A DNA stretch of 12,826 bases. Origin: CAZAOY01 sp964486925 (GTDB taxonomy: Bacteria > Bacillota > Clostridia > Oscillospirales > Ruminococcaceae). Under the pieces are notes generated by a model that ran no database searches, had not been told where the DNA came from, and saw only the letters and a program-made list of their open reading frames with translations. Positions 1 to 6,957 of the stretch are shown here, piece by piece. The stretch lies in NCBI GenBank assembly GCA_964486925.1, contig CAZAOY010000063.1, positions 1-12,826 of the forward strand, given 5' to 3'. Within the stretch, counting starts at the first letter, position 1. Each line of letters begins with the position of its first letter. The position numbers and the translations under genes are program-made.

Positions 1-64
1 TTACCATTCTTTATTTTTTTGTTTAGGTTAGATATGGATTAACATTATAAATTTTAATCTATAG

Positions 65-1411
65 TTATATCTTAGCCTTCTGCCACCTTCCCGTGGAGTA
101 GAACCATATCCCTAGCAGGATCGCTCCAAATGATGAGATTGGCACGGCTAGTCCTATTCCAAATAATCCCATCTTTAGGGTAAGTCCTAGCAGTAGCGCC
201 ATCGGCATACGCAGTACAAAGGCGGATAGGGTGTTATTTATTAAGCTAAACGTACTACAACCCGCTCCGATAAACAGTCCGTTTAGACAGAATGCAAACG
301 GCACTAGCAGATAGTCAATGCTAAATGCTTTAAGATATGTAACCCCATCCCTTATCATGTTAGGGTCGTCGTCGAATATACGTAGGATCTGCTCTGGGAA
401 TATCTCAACTATAGCGAATACAACTATACCAACCCCTAAGGCGATCAGCGCACCCACTTTAAATGTAGTTTTCGCACGTCCTATCTCCCCTGCACCGATG
501 TTCTGCGCCGCCATAGCGGATACCGCCATGCTCATTGCGATAGCGGGCATAATCCCAAAGCTGTTAAACTTACCGGCAACCCCAACAGCCGCCGAAGCAC
601 TAACCCCTCCAACAATGTTAACCACCGCGGTTAGCAGTAGGAAGGAAAACCCGGATATTACGTTTTGTATCGAGGTCGGGATACCAATCTTAAGCAGTAG
701 CCGCATACGTTCGCTATGAAACGCAAAGGATCTTAACTTAAAGTCAAAGATAAAATCCTTTCGCTTAAGATAGATTATACAGAGTATCATACTAACGGCT
801 TGCGCAATAACGGTAGCGATCGCCGCCCCCATAGCCTTAAGCCCAAATGTGCCTACAAGCAAAAGGTCAAGCAGTATGTTAACCACACAAGCTATAGAGA
901 TAAATACAAGGGGACTTTTGCTGTTTCCAAGTGCTCGCATTATAGCACTAAGTGCGTTGTACCCAAAGATAAATACCACCCCGATAGCGGTTACCCAAAG
1001 ATAGCTCTTTGCTTCCTCAAACGACTCCGTAGGGGTCTGTATTAACCTTAAAAGAACATCTTGAAACATTAATACTACAATAGTTATAACCACCGAAGCG
1101 ACTAAGAGCATTGAGAACAACGTCCCAATAGTTTCCTTTACCGCCTTTTTGTTGTTCGCACCGGTGTACTGCCCTACTAAAACCGAACCGCCGGTGCAAA
1201 GTCCGAATATAAAGTTTGTTAGGATAAAGGTTATCTGCCCGCCTATATTAACCCCAGATATACTGTTTGTTCCGCTAAACCTTCCGACAATTATCATATC
1301 CGCTACGCTGTAGATCGACTGAATAAAGTTAGCTACCATAAATGGGATCGAGAAGATAACTAACTTCTTTACCACACTACCCTGTGATAGATCATTTTCA
1401 AATGCTGACAT
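65..1411 (-). CDS. MATE-family multidrug/toxin efflux transporter
   Basis: A 448-residue polytopic membrane protein of the MATE (MatE, COG0534) family. Members export cationic drugs, dyes or metabolites in exchange for Na+ or H+ across the cytoplasmic membrane. The N-terminus (NDLSQGSVVKKLVIFSIPFM) and the following segment with ADMIIVGRFSG match the usual start of clostridial MATE proteins. There are about twelve hydrophobic segments in two homologous halves, and the length is normal for the family. The ATG at 1409-1411 is preceded on the minus strand by AAAGGG about ten bases upstream, a usable but not strong ribosome-binding site. A good promoter sits 40-70 bases upstream, and a terminator separates the gene from the peptidase gene behind it, so it is probably a single-gene unit. 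No regulator gene is adjacent. The substrate cannot be read from the sequence. Confidence 0.93.
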   Translation of the reverse strand: MSAFENDLSQGSVVKKLVIFSIPFMVANFIQSIYSVADMIIVGRFSGTNSISGVNIGGQITFILTNFIFGLCTGGSVLVGQYTGANNKKAVKETIGTLFSMLLVASVVITIVVLMFQDVLLRLIQTPTESFEEAKSYLWVTAIGVVFIFGYNALSAIMRALGNSKSPLVFISIACVVNILLDLLLVGTFGLKAMGAAIATVIAQAVSMILCIIYLKRKDFIFDFKLRSFAFHSERMRLLLKIGIPTSIQNVISGFSFLLLTAVVNIVGGVSASAAVGVAGKFNSFGIMPAIAMSMAVSAMAAQNIGAGEIGRAKTTFKVGALIALGVGIVVFAIVEIFPEQILRIFDDDPNMIRDGVTYLKAFSIDYLLVPFAFCLNGLFIGAGCSTFSLINNTLSAFVLRMPMALLLGLTLKMGLFGIGLAVPISSFGAILLGIWFYSTGRWQKAKI

Positions 1412-1451
1412 TTACTACGCCCTTTCTCTCTTTACTCTAATTTTTATGTAC

Positions 1452-1481
1452 ATTATAAGTATAGATTATAAAGATTGACAA
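1452..1481 (-). promoter_or_regulatory. Predicted sigma-A promoter of the MATE gene
   Basis: Read on the minus strand, a TTGTCA -35 box (1476-1481) is separated by 18 bases from a perfect TATAAT -10 box (1452-1457). Transcription should start near 1445, giving a leader of roughly 34 bases before the ATG at 1411. Both boxes are near consensus. The spacing is one base above the optimum. Confidence 0.65.
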
Positions 1482-1486
1482 TCTAT
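1461..1486. promoter_or_regulatory. Inverted repeats overlapping the MATE -35 box (operator candidate)
   Basis: AGATTG (1472-1477) and CAATCT (1479-1484) form a perfect 6-base inverted repeat around one base. An alternative pair, ATAGATT (1461-1467) and AATCTAT (1480-1486), shares the right arm. Both cover the predicted -35 box of the MATE promoter, where a repressor would block polymerase. The role is inferred from position only, and short AT-rich repeats of this kind also arise by chance. Confidence 0.3.
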
Positions 1487-1627
1487 TTCCAAATATAGTG
1501 TTTTATGTTAATGATATGTTGTTGTCCATAAAAATATAAGTTTACGACACGATATTTATATTTTAATTCTACAAACCACTATAATTAACAGTAATATATT
1601 CTTGTTTTTTATTACAACTTTACCCTT

Positions 1628-1703
1628 AAACAAAACGTGCTGTAACATAACTGCGTATATATAGGCTTTACCTTGCCATAATATACCGCACCTGTTACAG
1701 CAC
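1628..1703 (-). terminator. Long-stem intrinsic terminator after the zinc peptidase gene
   Basis: TGTTACAGCAC (1693-1703) and GTGCTGTAACA (1637-1647) are perfect 11-base inverted repeats. Inside them a second partial stem forms: GCG 1653-1655 with CGC 1687-1689, TATAT 1656-1660 with ATATA 1681-1685, and GGC 1664-1666 with GCC 1675-1677. On the minus strand the base of the stem is followed at once by GTTTTGTTT, the uridine-rich run expected of a rho-independent terminator. It lies 28 bases past the peptidase stop codon. The long interrupted stem is atypical, so a small mobile inverted-repeat element acting as a terminator is possible. Confidence 0.65.
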
Positions 1704-1731
1704 CTTAGCTGTCAATACATCTTAATATACC

Positions 1732-2415
1732 CTACCGATCGTTTCGGCGGGATAGAAGGATTAAACGTAGTAGAGTAGCCAACGATGAAACCAGCGCCGC
1801 TACATAGGTTAAGCCTGCCGCAGTAAGCACCTTTTTAGCGTCGGCTACCTCACCCTTGTCCAGTAACCCGCTAGGCTCTAGCGCCTTTAGCGCACGACTG
1901 CTTGCGTTAAACTCCACAGGTAAGGTGACTAGCTGAAACAGCACCACTGCCGAGAACAACACAACCCCGATATCCACTAAAAAACCAATCCCCGCAAACA
2001 ACCCTAGCATTGCAATAGGGATCGCCGCCGCTGAACCGATGTTAGTAATTGGTATTATAGCCGCTCTAATCTTCATTGGCGTATATGATACCCCCGCCTG
2101 TATAGCATGACCCGCTTCATGCGCCGCCACACCAATTGCCGCTACGTTAGTCTTGCCGTAGACATCGGAGGATAGCCGTATAACGTTTGAACGTGGATCA
2201 AAATGGTCGGTCAAGCTTCCCGCAATGGCTTCAACCTTAACATGCTGTAGTCCGTTACGGTCTAGAATTACCCTTGCCGCCTCGGCTCCTGTAACCCCTC
2301 GTTTACTAAGCTCCCTGCTGTATCTGCTAAAGGTGGATTTCACATTAAACTGTGCCCACAGACCTATTAGCATTGCAGGGATTATTAGGATGAAATAGTA
2401 CCTGTCTAGATACAT
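1732..2415 (-). CDS. yugP: YugP-like membrane zinc metallopeptidase
   Basis: A predicted 227-residue membrane-embedded zinc peptidase of the Zn_peptidase_2 family (PF04298; B. subtilis YugP is of similar length). The HExxH motif is HEAGH (H99, E100, H103), and E168 in LPVEFNAS is the likely third metal ligand. The conserved segment DHFDPRSNVIRLS lies at about residues 70-82. Hydrophobic segments occur near residues 5-22, 113-165 and 198-221. I chose the ATG at 2413-2415 because AAAGGG lies eight bases upstream and the resulting N-terminus (MYLDRYYFILIIPAM) matches the family. A longer in-frame start at 2451 would add 12 residues and fall inside a hairpin. The physiological substrate of the family is unknown. 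In many Clostridia the gene sits between fmt and rsmB; here it follows prkC. Confidence 0.88.
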   Translation of the reverse strand: MYLDRYYFILIIPAMLIGLWAQFNVKSTFSRYSRELSKRGVTGAEAARVILDRNGLQHVKVEAIAGSLTDHFDPRSNVIRLSSDVYGKTNVAAIGVAAHEAGHAIQAGVSYTPMKIRAAIIPITNIGSAAAIPIAMLGLFAGIGFLVDIGVVLFSAVVLFQLVTLPVEFNASSRALKALEPSGLLDKGEVADAKKVLTAAGLTYVAALVSSLATLLRLILLSRRNDR

Positions 2416-2445
2416 TGTAAAATCCCTTTCTTTGTACATTAAAGA

Positions 2446-2492
2446 TAGCAAACCCCATCTTTACTTTATCTGATAGAGGATGGAGTTTGCTA
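2446..2492 (-). terminator. Strong hairpin between prkC and the zinc peptidase gene
   Basis: TAGCAAACCCCATC (2446-2459) pairs with GATGGAGTTTGCTA (2479-2492) over 14 positions with one mismatch, and the stem can be extended inward by wobble pairs. On the plus strand it is followed by CTTTTTAG; on the minus strand only by the weaker TCTTTAAT. It lies about 50 bases past the prkC stop and some 15 bases before the peptidase ribosome-binding site. It could be a leaky or bidirectional terminator, or an element that protects the processed rlmN-prpC-prkC transcript. I found no good promoter for the peptidase between the hairpin and its start, so read-through is likely. Confidence 0.5.
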
Positions 2493-2539
2493 CTTTTTAG
2501 TTGTTATTCTGGTTTATTGCTGTAAAAACCCAAACTATA

Positions 2540-4978
2540 TTAATGAAGATCATCTATAATGTCCGGAAAATCCACCTCATTAATCTCGCTAGAGCTATGC
2601 GGCTCACTAGAGTTTACCATAGTGCTAGAGCTAGGCTCCGGCTCGCTTGAGCTTGGAGGTTGGCTTGATGACGGCTCACTAGAGCTTGGAATACTAGTAC
2701 TTGTCTGTTCACTTGATGAAGGCGGTTTACTGCTGCTGCTACTGCTACTTTCGGTTAACAGACCGGTATTAGGCCCTGATGTTAGGTTGTAGCTTCCGCT
2801 GTCAAAGTTTACATTATAGCTACTATATGGCTTTTCTGCCCCGCCTATTACAACGTTAACAGTAAGCTTTCCTGTTCCGCTCTTGCCCTTTGCGTTAACC
2901 ATAAATCCGTTTGACTGAGAAGGATTTACAGTATTACTGCCGATATACGTTCCGTTTAGATAGCTCTTAAAGGTATATGCCTTGTTGCTGTTTCCACCTA
3001 ACGATACGTTAACTCCAATAGATTTTTCTTCCTCTTCACCTCTAAGCAGACTTAGTTCTGTAGAACCAATCTGTTTTGCAGTGCCCGCTACAAAGTCTAT
3101 CTCAAAGGAAGCATAGTCCTTGTTAGAGCCGTTTATAGAAACCCTTATAACGAACGAAGCCTTCTTATCGCCGCTTCCTGTTACAGCAAAGGAGATTCCC
3201 TTGCTACTGCTTGGAGTAATTGTCTTAGAGCCGTATGCTTCGCCGTCGAGGTATCCTGTAAATGTGTAGCTTCCCTTAACCGCCGGGGTTGGCATTGGTG
3301 CGAATACCGTAACAGTCTTTTTAGGCGCTATACCTGTACTTACAGTAATGGTAACCTTCTCACGCTCTTCTACCTCTTCGCCGCCCTTTGGTGACTGCCT
3401 TATTACCTCACCCTTTGGTTTATCGCTGTTTTCACGTTCGACTATCGGGGTAAGCTTCTGGCCTACAAGGATATCAGAGGCTTCGCTCTCTTGTTTTCCT
3501 AATACGTCAGGTACTTTAACCAGTGCTCCGGATTTACCAAGGCTAACCACTAACGTTACCTGCTGATCCGCTTTAATCTTCGACCCTGCCACAGGGTTTG
3601 TGGAGAGTACCGTTCCCTTAGGGGTGGTTAAATCAACCTTTTGGGTTACCTTGATTAAGCTTGAAGGGATACCCTCTTTAATAAGCATCTCTTTTGCCTC
3701 GGCTTCCTTCTTGCCAACAACGTCAATCATGGTTGTGGTAACGTTTCCGACACTTAGGATAACCTTAATATCGGCGTCCTCTTTAATAGTAGTACCCGCT
3801 TTAGGGGTGGTTTCGATAATCATACCCTTTTTATATTTAGAGGACATTACCTCCTCAACCACCTTGTAGTTAAGCTCTGGATACTTAATCTGCGCCTCGT
3901 CCAAGGTCATACCCACTAAGCTTTCCAGTACTATATCGTCCGCCTTATTGCTCATACCCTTTAAGAACATAAATATCGCTACAATCGCCACGATAACACA
4001 GGTAGTAGCGATCCCCGCAAGGATCGGCATTACATAGGATTTCTTCTTTGGTTCATCATCCCCATCCACAGGTACAGCCACCGCCTCTAATCCTTTAGTA
4101 GTTCCGTCCTCATTTAGATATCTATACCCAAATATAACATTAGGGTCAGCCTTAAGCTCCTCGATATCCTTTAACATCTCGGAAGCGGTCTGATACCTAA
4201 AATCGATATCCTTTTGCATTGCACGGTTTACAATCTCCTCAAGCCCTATCGGTATCTCCTTGTTTATAGTCCTTACCAAATCCGCTTGATTTTGCATATG
4301 TTGAATCGCAATCCCTACAGGGGTGTCGCCATCAAATGGTACCTGCCCCGTTAGCATCTCATACATCATGATCCCTACGGAATAGATGTCCGCTCTAGGG
4401 TCGGTTATATCCCCTCTTGCCTGCTCTGGGCTTATATAATGTACAGAGCCTAGCGCTTTGTCCGCTATCGTCTTGTTGTTATCCCGCTCAAAACGCGCTA
4501 TCCCAAAGTCCATGACCTTGATAGAGCCGTCCCGCAGTAGCATTATATTCTGCGGCTTTACATCACGGTGAACGATACCGTTATCGTGCGCTACCTGAAG
4601 TGCACGCAGTATCTGTACAGTAAAGTGTACTACCTCTTTCCAACGTACTATATGTTGTTGTCTAATATACTCCTTAAGGGTTATCCCGTCGATATACTCC
4701 ATAACGATATATTGAGAGCGTTCCCCAAACCCAACGTCATATACATTCACCACGTTAGGATGGTTTAACAAAGAGATCGCCTTAGATTCGTTTCTAAACC
4801 GCCGTTTAAACTCCTCGTTGTCCAAAAACTCATCCTTTAGTACCTTTATGGCTACCTCACGATTCTGTGCCAGATCGTAGGCTCTAAATACTATCGCCAT
4901 ACCGCCATAGCCGATAAGCTCCTTTATCTCGTAACGTCCGTCCAGCTTTTTACCTACATATTTATCCAAAATACCCAC
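2540..4978 (-). CDS. prkC: PASTA-domain Ser/Thr protein kinase PrkC, with an unusual extracellular C-terminus
   Basis: A single-pass membrane Hanks-type kinase of 812 residues. The cytoplasmic kinase domain (about 16-275) has the glycine loop GYGGMAIVF, catalytic K45, E64, HRD at 137-139, DFG at 157-159 and SPEQ at 183-186, so it should be active. A transmembrane helix spans about 316-339, followed by three PASTA domains (about 347-411, 412-481 and 486-549) that in this family bind peptidoglycan or muropeptides. Residues 554-729 hold two copies of a beta-like unit I do not recognise, then a Ser/Pro/Glu-rich tail (743-798) and an acidic end. Typical clostridial PrkC proteins stop soon after the PASTA domains. 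The GTG at 4978 lies two bases after the prpC stop. The TTG at 4967-4969 is a real alternative, since it follows AGGGGTGGG and gives the common family start DKYVGKKLDGRYEI. Co-transcribed with the phosphatase that opposes it. Confidence 0.95.
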   Translation of the reverse strand: MGILDKYVGKKLDGRYEIKELIGYGGMAIVFRAYDLAQNREVAIKVLKDEFLDNEEFKRRFRNESKAISLLNHPNVVNVYDVGFGERSQYIVMEYIDGITLKEYIRQQHIVRWKEVVHFTVQILRALQVAHDNGIVHRDVKPQNIMLLRDGSIKVMDFGIARFERDNNKTIADKALGSVHYISPEQARGDITDPRADIYSVGIMMYEMLTGQVPFDGDTPVGIAIQHMQNQADLVRTINKEIPIGLEEIVNRAMQKDIDFRYQTASEMLKDIEELKADPNVIFGYRYLNEDGTTKGLEAVAVPVDGDDEPKKKSYVMPILAGIATTCVIVAIVAIFMFLKGMSNKADDIVLESLVGMTLDEAQIKYPELNYKVVEEVMSSKYKKGMIIETTPKAGTTIKEDADIKVILSVGNVTTTMIDVVGKKEAEAKEMLIKEGIPSSLIKVTQKVDLTTPKGTVLSTNPVAGSKIKADQQVTLVVSLGKSGALVKVPDVLGKQESEASDILVGQKLTPIVERENSDKPKGEVIRQSPKGGEEVEEREKVTITVSTGIAPKKTVTVFAPMPTPAVKGSYTFTGYLDGEAYGSKTITPSSSKGISFAVTGSGDKKASFVIRVSINGSNKDYASFEIDFVAGTAKQIGSTELSLLRGEEEEKSIGVNVSLGGNSNKAYTFKSYLNGTYIGSNTVNPSQSNGFMVNAKGKSGTGKLTVNVVIGGAEKPYSSYNVNFDSGSYNLTSGPNTGLLTESSSSSSSKPPSSSEQTSTSIPSSSEPSSSQPPSSSEPEPSSSTMVNSSEPHSSSEINEVDFPDIIDDLH
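2585..2752 (-). repeat. Ser/Pro/Glu-rich low-complexity tail of PrkC
   Basis: Encodes PrkC residues 743-798, dominated by Ser with repeated SSSE, PSSS and PPSSSE blocks and a run of seven serines (744-750). The last residues of the protein are acidic (DFPDIIDDLH). The composition is typical of disordered, extracytoplasmic wall-spanning linkers. At DNA level it contains short triplet repeats (AGC/AGT), which can change length by slippage. Confidence 0.75.
2792..3025 (-). repeat. Second copy of the unrecognised beta-like unit in PrkC
   Basis: PrkC residues 652-729. Shares with the first copy AYTFKSYLNG, GSNTVNPSQSNG, a central hydrophobic strand (LTVNVVIGG), then YSSYNVNFDSGS. Corresponding positions are offset by 96-97 residues, implying a single-residue indel between copies. 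The Ser/Pro-rich tail follows it. The fold is inferred from alternating hydrophobic residues only. Confidence 0.65.
3080..3319 (-). repeat. First copy of the unrecognised beta-like unit in PrkC
   Basis: PrkC residues 554-633, directly after the third PASTA domain and a short VFAPMPTP linker. Key conserved stretches are SYTFTGYLDG (570-579), GSKTITPSSSKG (583-594), FVIRVSING (609-617) and YASFEIDFVAGT (622-633). These match the second copy in order and spacing. No cysteines or obvious catalytic residues are seen, so an adhesive, spacer or ligand-binding role outside the membrane is more likely than an enzymatic one. Confidence 0.65.
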
Positions 4979-4980
4979 CC

Positions 4981-5724
4981 CTAATCCATAATTCTGTTGT
5001 CGATAACAACAACAGTAATGTTATCTCGTCCGCCTGCTTTGTTTGCACATTTGATAAGTCTTTCAGGGCAGGTCTGCCCAACCTCCTCAACGAGTACCGT
5101 TTCGATTAGATGGTCACTGCACATATTTGTAAGCCCATCGGTACAAAGAAGAAGTATATCTCCCTTTAGAAAATCAAACTCCAGATAATCCACATCCACG
5201 CTAGCAGACACACCTATAACACGTGTAATAATGTTCTTCTGCGGATGGTTTTCCATCTCCTCTTTTGTAATCTTTTGCCTATCATAAAGCTCCTGTACAA
5301 GCGAATGATCCACCGTAAGCTGTTTAAACACTCGGTCACGGTAGAGGTACAACCTGCTGTCACCTACATGCACAGCATGTACTTTATTGTCAAGCACTAC
5401 CGCTGCTATAAGCGTAGTTCCCATACCTGCGTAGTTGCTGCTTAGCGCCGCCTTGCCGTATACTATATTATTAGCTTTAGAAACGCATCTAAACAAAAAA
5501 TCTTGAACCGTTTGAGAATTTATCTTCATATCGATAAACCCCTGTGTCAACTCCTCCATAAGGCTGTTGCAGACTAGCTTGCTGGCAGTGCCGCCATGAC
5601 TTTGACCACCCATACCGTCGCATACAATACCAAATCCCATAGTTTTAGAAAATCGATTAATGTAGTAGCTGTCTTGGTTTGTATCCCTGCCCTTGCCTAT
5701 ATCTGTTTTTCCGAAAATGTTCAA
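4981..5724 (-). CDS. prpC: PP2C-type Ser/Thr protein phosphatase PrpC (Stp)
   Basis: A 247-residue cytoplasmic PPM-family phosphatase that uses two or more Mn2+/Mg2+ ions to remove phosphate from Ser and Thr. It is the expected antagonist of PrkC and of PrkC targets. The metal-binding and family motifs are all present in order: RDTNQD (13-18), CDGMGG with D36, GMGTTL, VGDSRLY, VDHS, CTDGLTN and GRDNITV near the C-terminus. Length is normal for the bacterial single-domain form. Translation starts at a TTG (5722-5724) that overlaps the rlmN stop codon by four bases (TTGA). A strong GGAGG lies seven bases upstream inside rlmN, which supports this rare start and implies translational coupling. 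The stop codon is two bases before the prkC start. Confidence 0.95.
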   Translation of the reverse strand: MNIFGKTDIGKGRDTNQDSYYINRFSKTMGFGIVCDGMGGQSHGGTASKLVCNSLMEELTQGFIDMKINSQTVQDFLFRCVSKANNIVYGKAALSSNYAGMGTTLIAAVVLDNKVHAVHVGDSRLYLYRDRVFKQLTVDHSLVQELYDRQKITKEEMENHPQKNIITRVIGVSASVDVDYLEFDFLKGDILLLCTDGLTNMCSDHLIETVLVEEVGQTCPERLIKCANKAGGRDNITVVVIDNRIMD

Positions 5725-6815
5725 GTTTTCACCTCCGTTTCCGAATTATCTATCATAAACTGCCGTCTAAGCTGTCCACATGCCGCATTAATATCCTGTC
5801 CAAGTGTACGCCGCACTGTAGCGTTAATACCGTGGCTTGTTAGGTAGCTGCAAAACTCTAAAACACTGTCGTTATCCGATTTTTTATATTGGTTATCCTT
5901 TATCTCGTTCACCGGTATAAGGTTTACATGAACTAAATTCATTGTATTTATCTTCTGTAACAGTAGCGTAGCTAACTGCTTTGCATCCTCTTTGCTGTCG
6001 TTAACCCCTTTAATAAGTGCGTATTCAAAGGAAATCCGCCGCTTTGTCCTACTGCTGTAGTGCTTGCACGCCGCTAACAGCTCATCTATCGAGTAACGAT
6101 TATTAATCGGCATGGTGCGGCTACGCAGATTATCGGTGGCGGCATGTAAAGAGATGGAGAGCGTCACCCCAAGGGATAGCGAAGCCATGTCATAGATCCT
6201 AGGTACAACCCCGCAGGTAGATATTGAAATATGACGTGACCCTATGTTAATACCATCGCTGTCGCTTACTATAGATAAAAACTTTATAACGCTTTCGTAG
6301 TTATCAAGCGGTTCACCGATCCCCATAAGCACTATCCCGCCAATCCTAGCGGTATCATCTATAGCCTTTACATAACGATCAGCGTAGTACACCTGATCCA
6401 ACATCTCGCTTGCGGTAAGGTTTCTGATAAACCCCGCCTTTGCAGAGGCACAGAAGGTGCACCCCATCCGACAACCCACCTGACTGGAGATACACACCGA
6501 ATACCCATGGCGGTACTTCATTATAACAAGCTCGATACATTCCCCGTCGATAAGCGAAAGCAGTACCTTTTTGGTAAAATCCCGCTTAGATTCAAGCACC
6601 TTTTGCGCGGTAACCTCATTAACATAACACCGCTCGTTTAGCGTTTTCATTAAGGACTTTGGCAGATTCGTCATCTGCTCAAAGCTTAAAACCTGTTTTT
6701 GGTGAAGAAAGGTAAATATCTGCTTTGTCCTAAAGGATGGTTGTCCGAATGAAGCGACTAAAGCCCCAAGGTCATCCTTTGTCATAGATTTAATATCTAT
6801 TCGTTCTTCCTGCAT
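5721..6815 (-). CDS. rlmN: Dual-specificity rRNA/tRNA adenine-C2 methyltransferase RlmN
   Basis: A 364-residue radical-SAM methyltransferase that makes 2-methyladenosine at position 2503 of 23S rRNA and, in characterised bacteria, at position 37 of some tRNAs. The radical-SAM cluster motif CxxxCxxC is C115, C119 and C122 (CRMGCTFC). The two catalytic cysteines of the mechanism are C108 (in SVCISSQVGC) and C346 (in DINAACGQLR). The SAM-binding GxGEPL motif is GIGEPLDNY. The ATG at 6813-6815 is preceded by GAGGG six bases upstream. It is the first gene of the leftward operon, with a strong promoter about 60-85 bases upstream. In many Clostridia rlmN follows rsmB; here it opens the transcript. 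Confidence 0.96.
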   Translation of the reverse strand: MQEERIDIKSMTKDDLGALVASFGQPSFRTKQIFTFLHQKQVLSFEQMTNLPKSLMKTLNERCYVNEVTAQKVLESKRDFTKKVLLSLIDGECIELVIMKYRHGYSVCISSQVGCRMGCTFCASAKAGFIRNLTASEMLDQVYYADRYVKAIDDTARIGGIVLMGIGEPLDNYESVIKFLSIVSDSDGINIGSRHISISTCGVVPRIYDMASLSLGVTLSISLHAATDNLRSRTMPINNRYSIDELLAACKHYSSRTKRRISFEYALIKGVNDSKEDAKQLATLLLQKINTMNLVHVNLIPVNEIKDNQYKKSDNDSVLEFCSYLTSHGINATVRRTLGQDINAACGQLRRQFMIDNSETEVKT

Positions 6816-6872
6816 TAAATGCCCTCAAATTTCCATTTTAATAAATATTATCCAAAATAAACATATACCGTT

Positions 6873-6901
6873 ATTATATCACATTCTACCCCTAAAATCA
6901 A
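6873..6901 (-). promoter_or_regulatory. Predicted strong promoter of the rlmN-prpC-prkC operon
   Basis: On the minus strand, TTGATT (-35, 6896-6901) is separated by 17 bases from a perfect TATAAT (-10, 6873-6878). A TG one base upstream of the -10 box makes it an extended -10 promoter. The predicted start near 6866 leaves a leader of about 50 bases before the rlmN ATG. Confidence 0.75.
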
Positions 6902-6925
6902 TAATATTTTAATTGTAAAATATTA
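6902..6925. promoter_or_regulatory. Perfect 10-base palindrome between the divergent promoters
   Basis: TAATATTTTA (6902-6911) and TAAAATATTA (6916-6925) are perfect inverted repeats separated by ATTG. The palindrome abuts the rlmN -35 box and lies about 30 bases upstream of the yicC -35 box, so one bound protein could affect both directions. It could equally be an AT-rich UP-type element. The operator role is inferred from symmetry and position only. Confidence 0.35.
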
Positions 6926-6931
6926 ATGAAT

Positions 6932-6947
6932 ATAAAAAATTTTTTAT
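6932..6947. promoter_or_regulatory. A6T6 palindrome upstream of the yicC promoter
   Basis: ATAAAAAATTTTTTAT is a 16-base perfect palindrome with an A6T6 core, ten bases upstream of the yicC -35 box. A-tracts at this position often act as UP elements for the RNA polymerase alpha subunit or bend the DNA. No dedicated regulator can be named. Confidence 0.35.
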
Positions 6948-6957
6948 GAACAAAACG

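Larger units (their letters stand above)
1412..1731. other. 320-base AT-rich intergenic region
   Basis: Gene-free stretch between the zinc peptidase stop and the MATE start, both genes being on the minus strand. Its right part holds a long-stem terminator-like inverted repeat (1637-1703). Its left part holds a sigma-A-type promoter (1452-1481) with a short inverted repeat over the -35 box. The middle, about 1490-1627, is very AT-rich and shows no open frame or obvious RNA structure. Confidence 0.7.

Noticed and set aside
1..64. Terminator for the MATE gene at the left edge
   Set aside because: A weak GATTAA/TTAATC stem exists, but the nearby homopolymer run gives A, not U, on the minus strand. 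The T run at 8-20 would suit a plus-strand transcript whose gene is not in the window.
2416..2451. Longer N-terminus for the zinc peptidase
   Set aside because: The extra 12 residues do not match the family, and the start falls in the hairpin arm. The ATG at 2415 has a good ribosome-binding site.
2559..2792. Leu-rich plus-strand open frame opposite the PrkC tail
   Set aside because: It is the antisense reading of the Ser-rich tail; the leucine and glycine runs follow from that composition. No start signals or family resemblance.
2540..6815. A new signalling system formed by rlmN, prpC and prkC
   Set aside because: The three genes are a well-known conserved Bacillota cluster with intact motifs. 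Only the C-terminal extension of PrkC and the orientation of the cluster are unusual.
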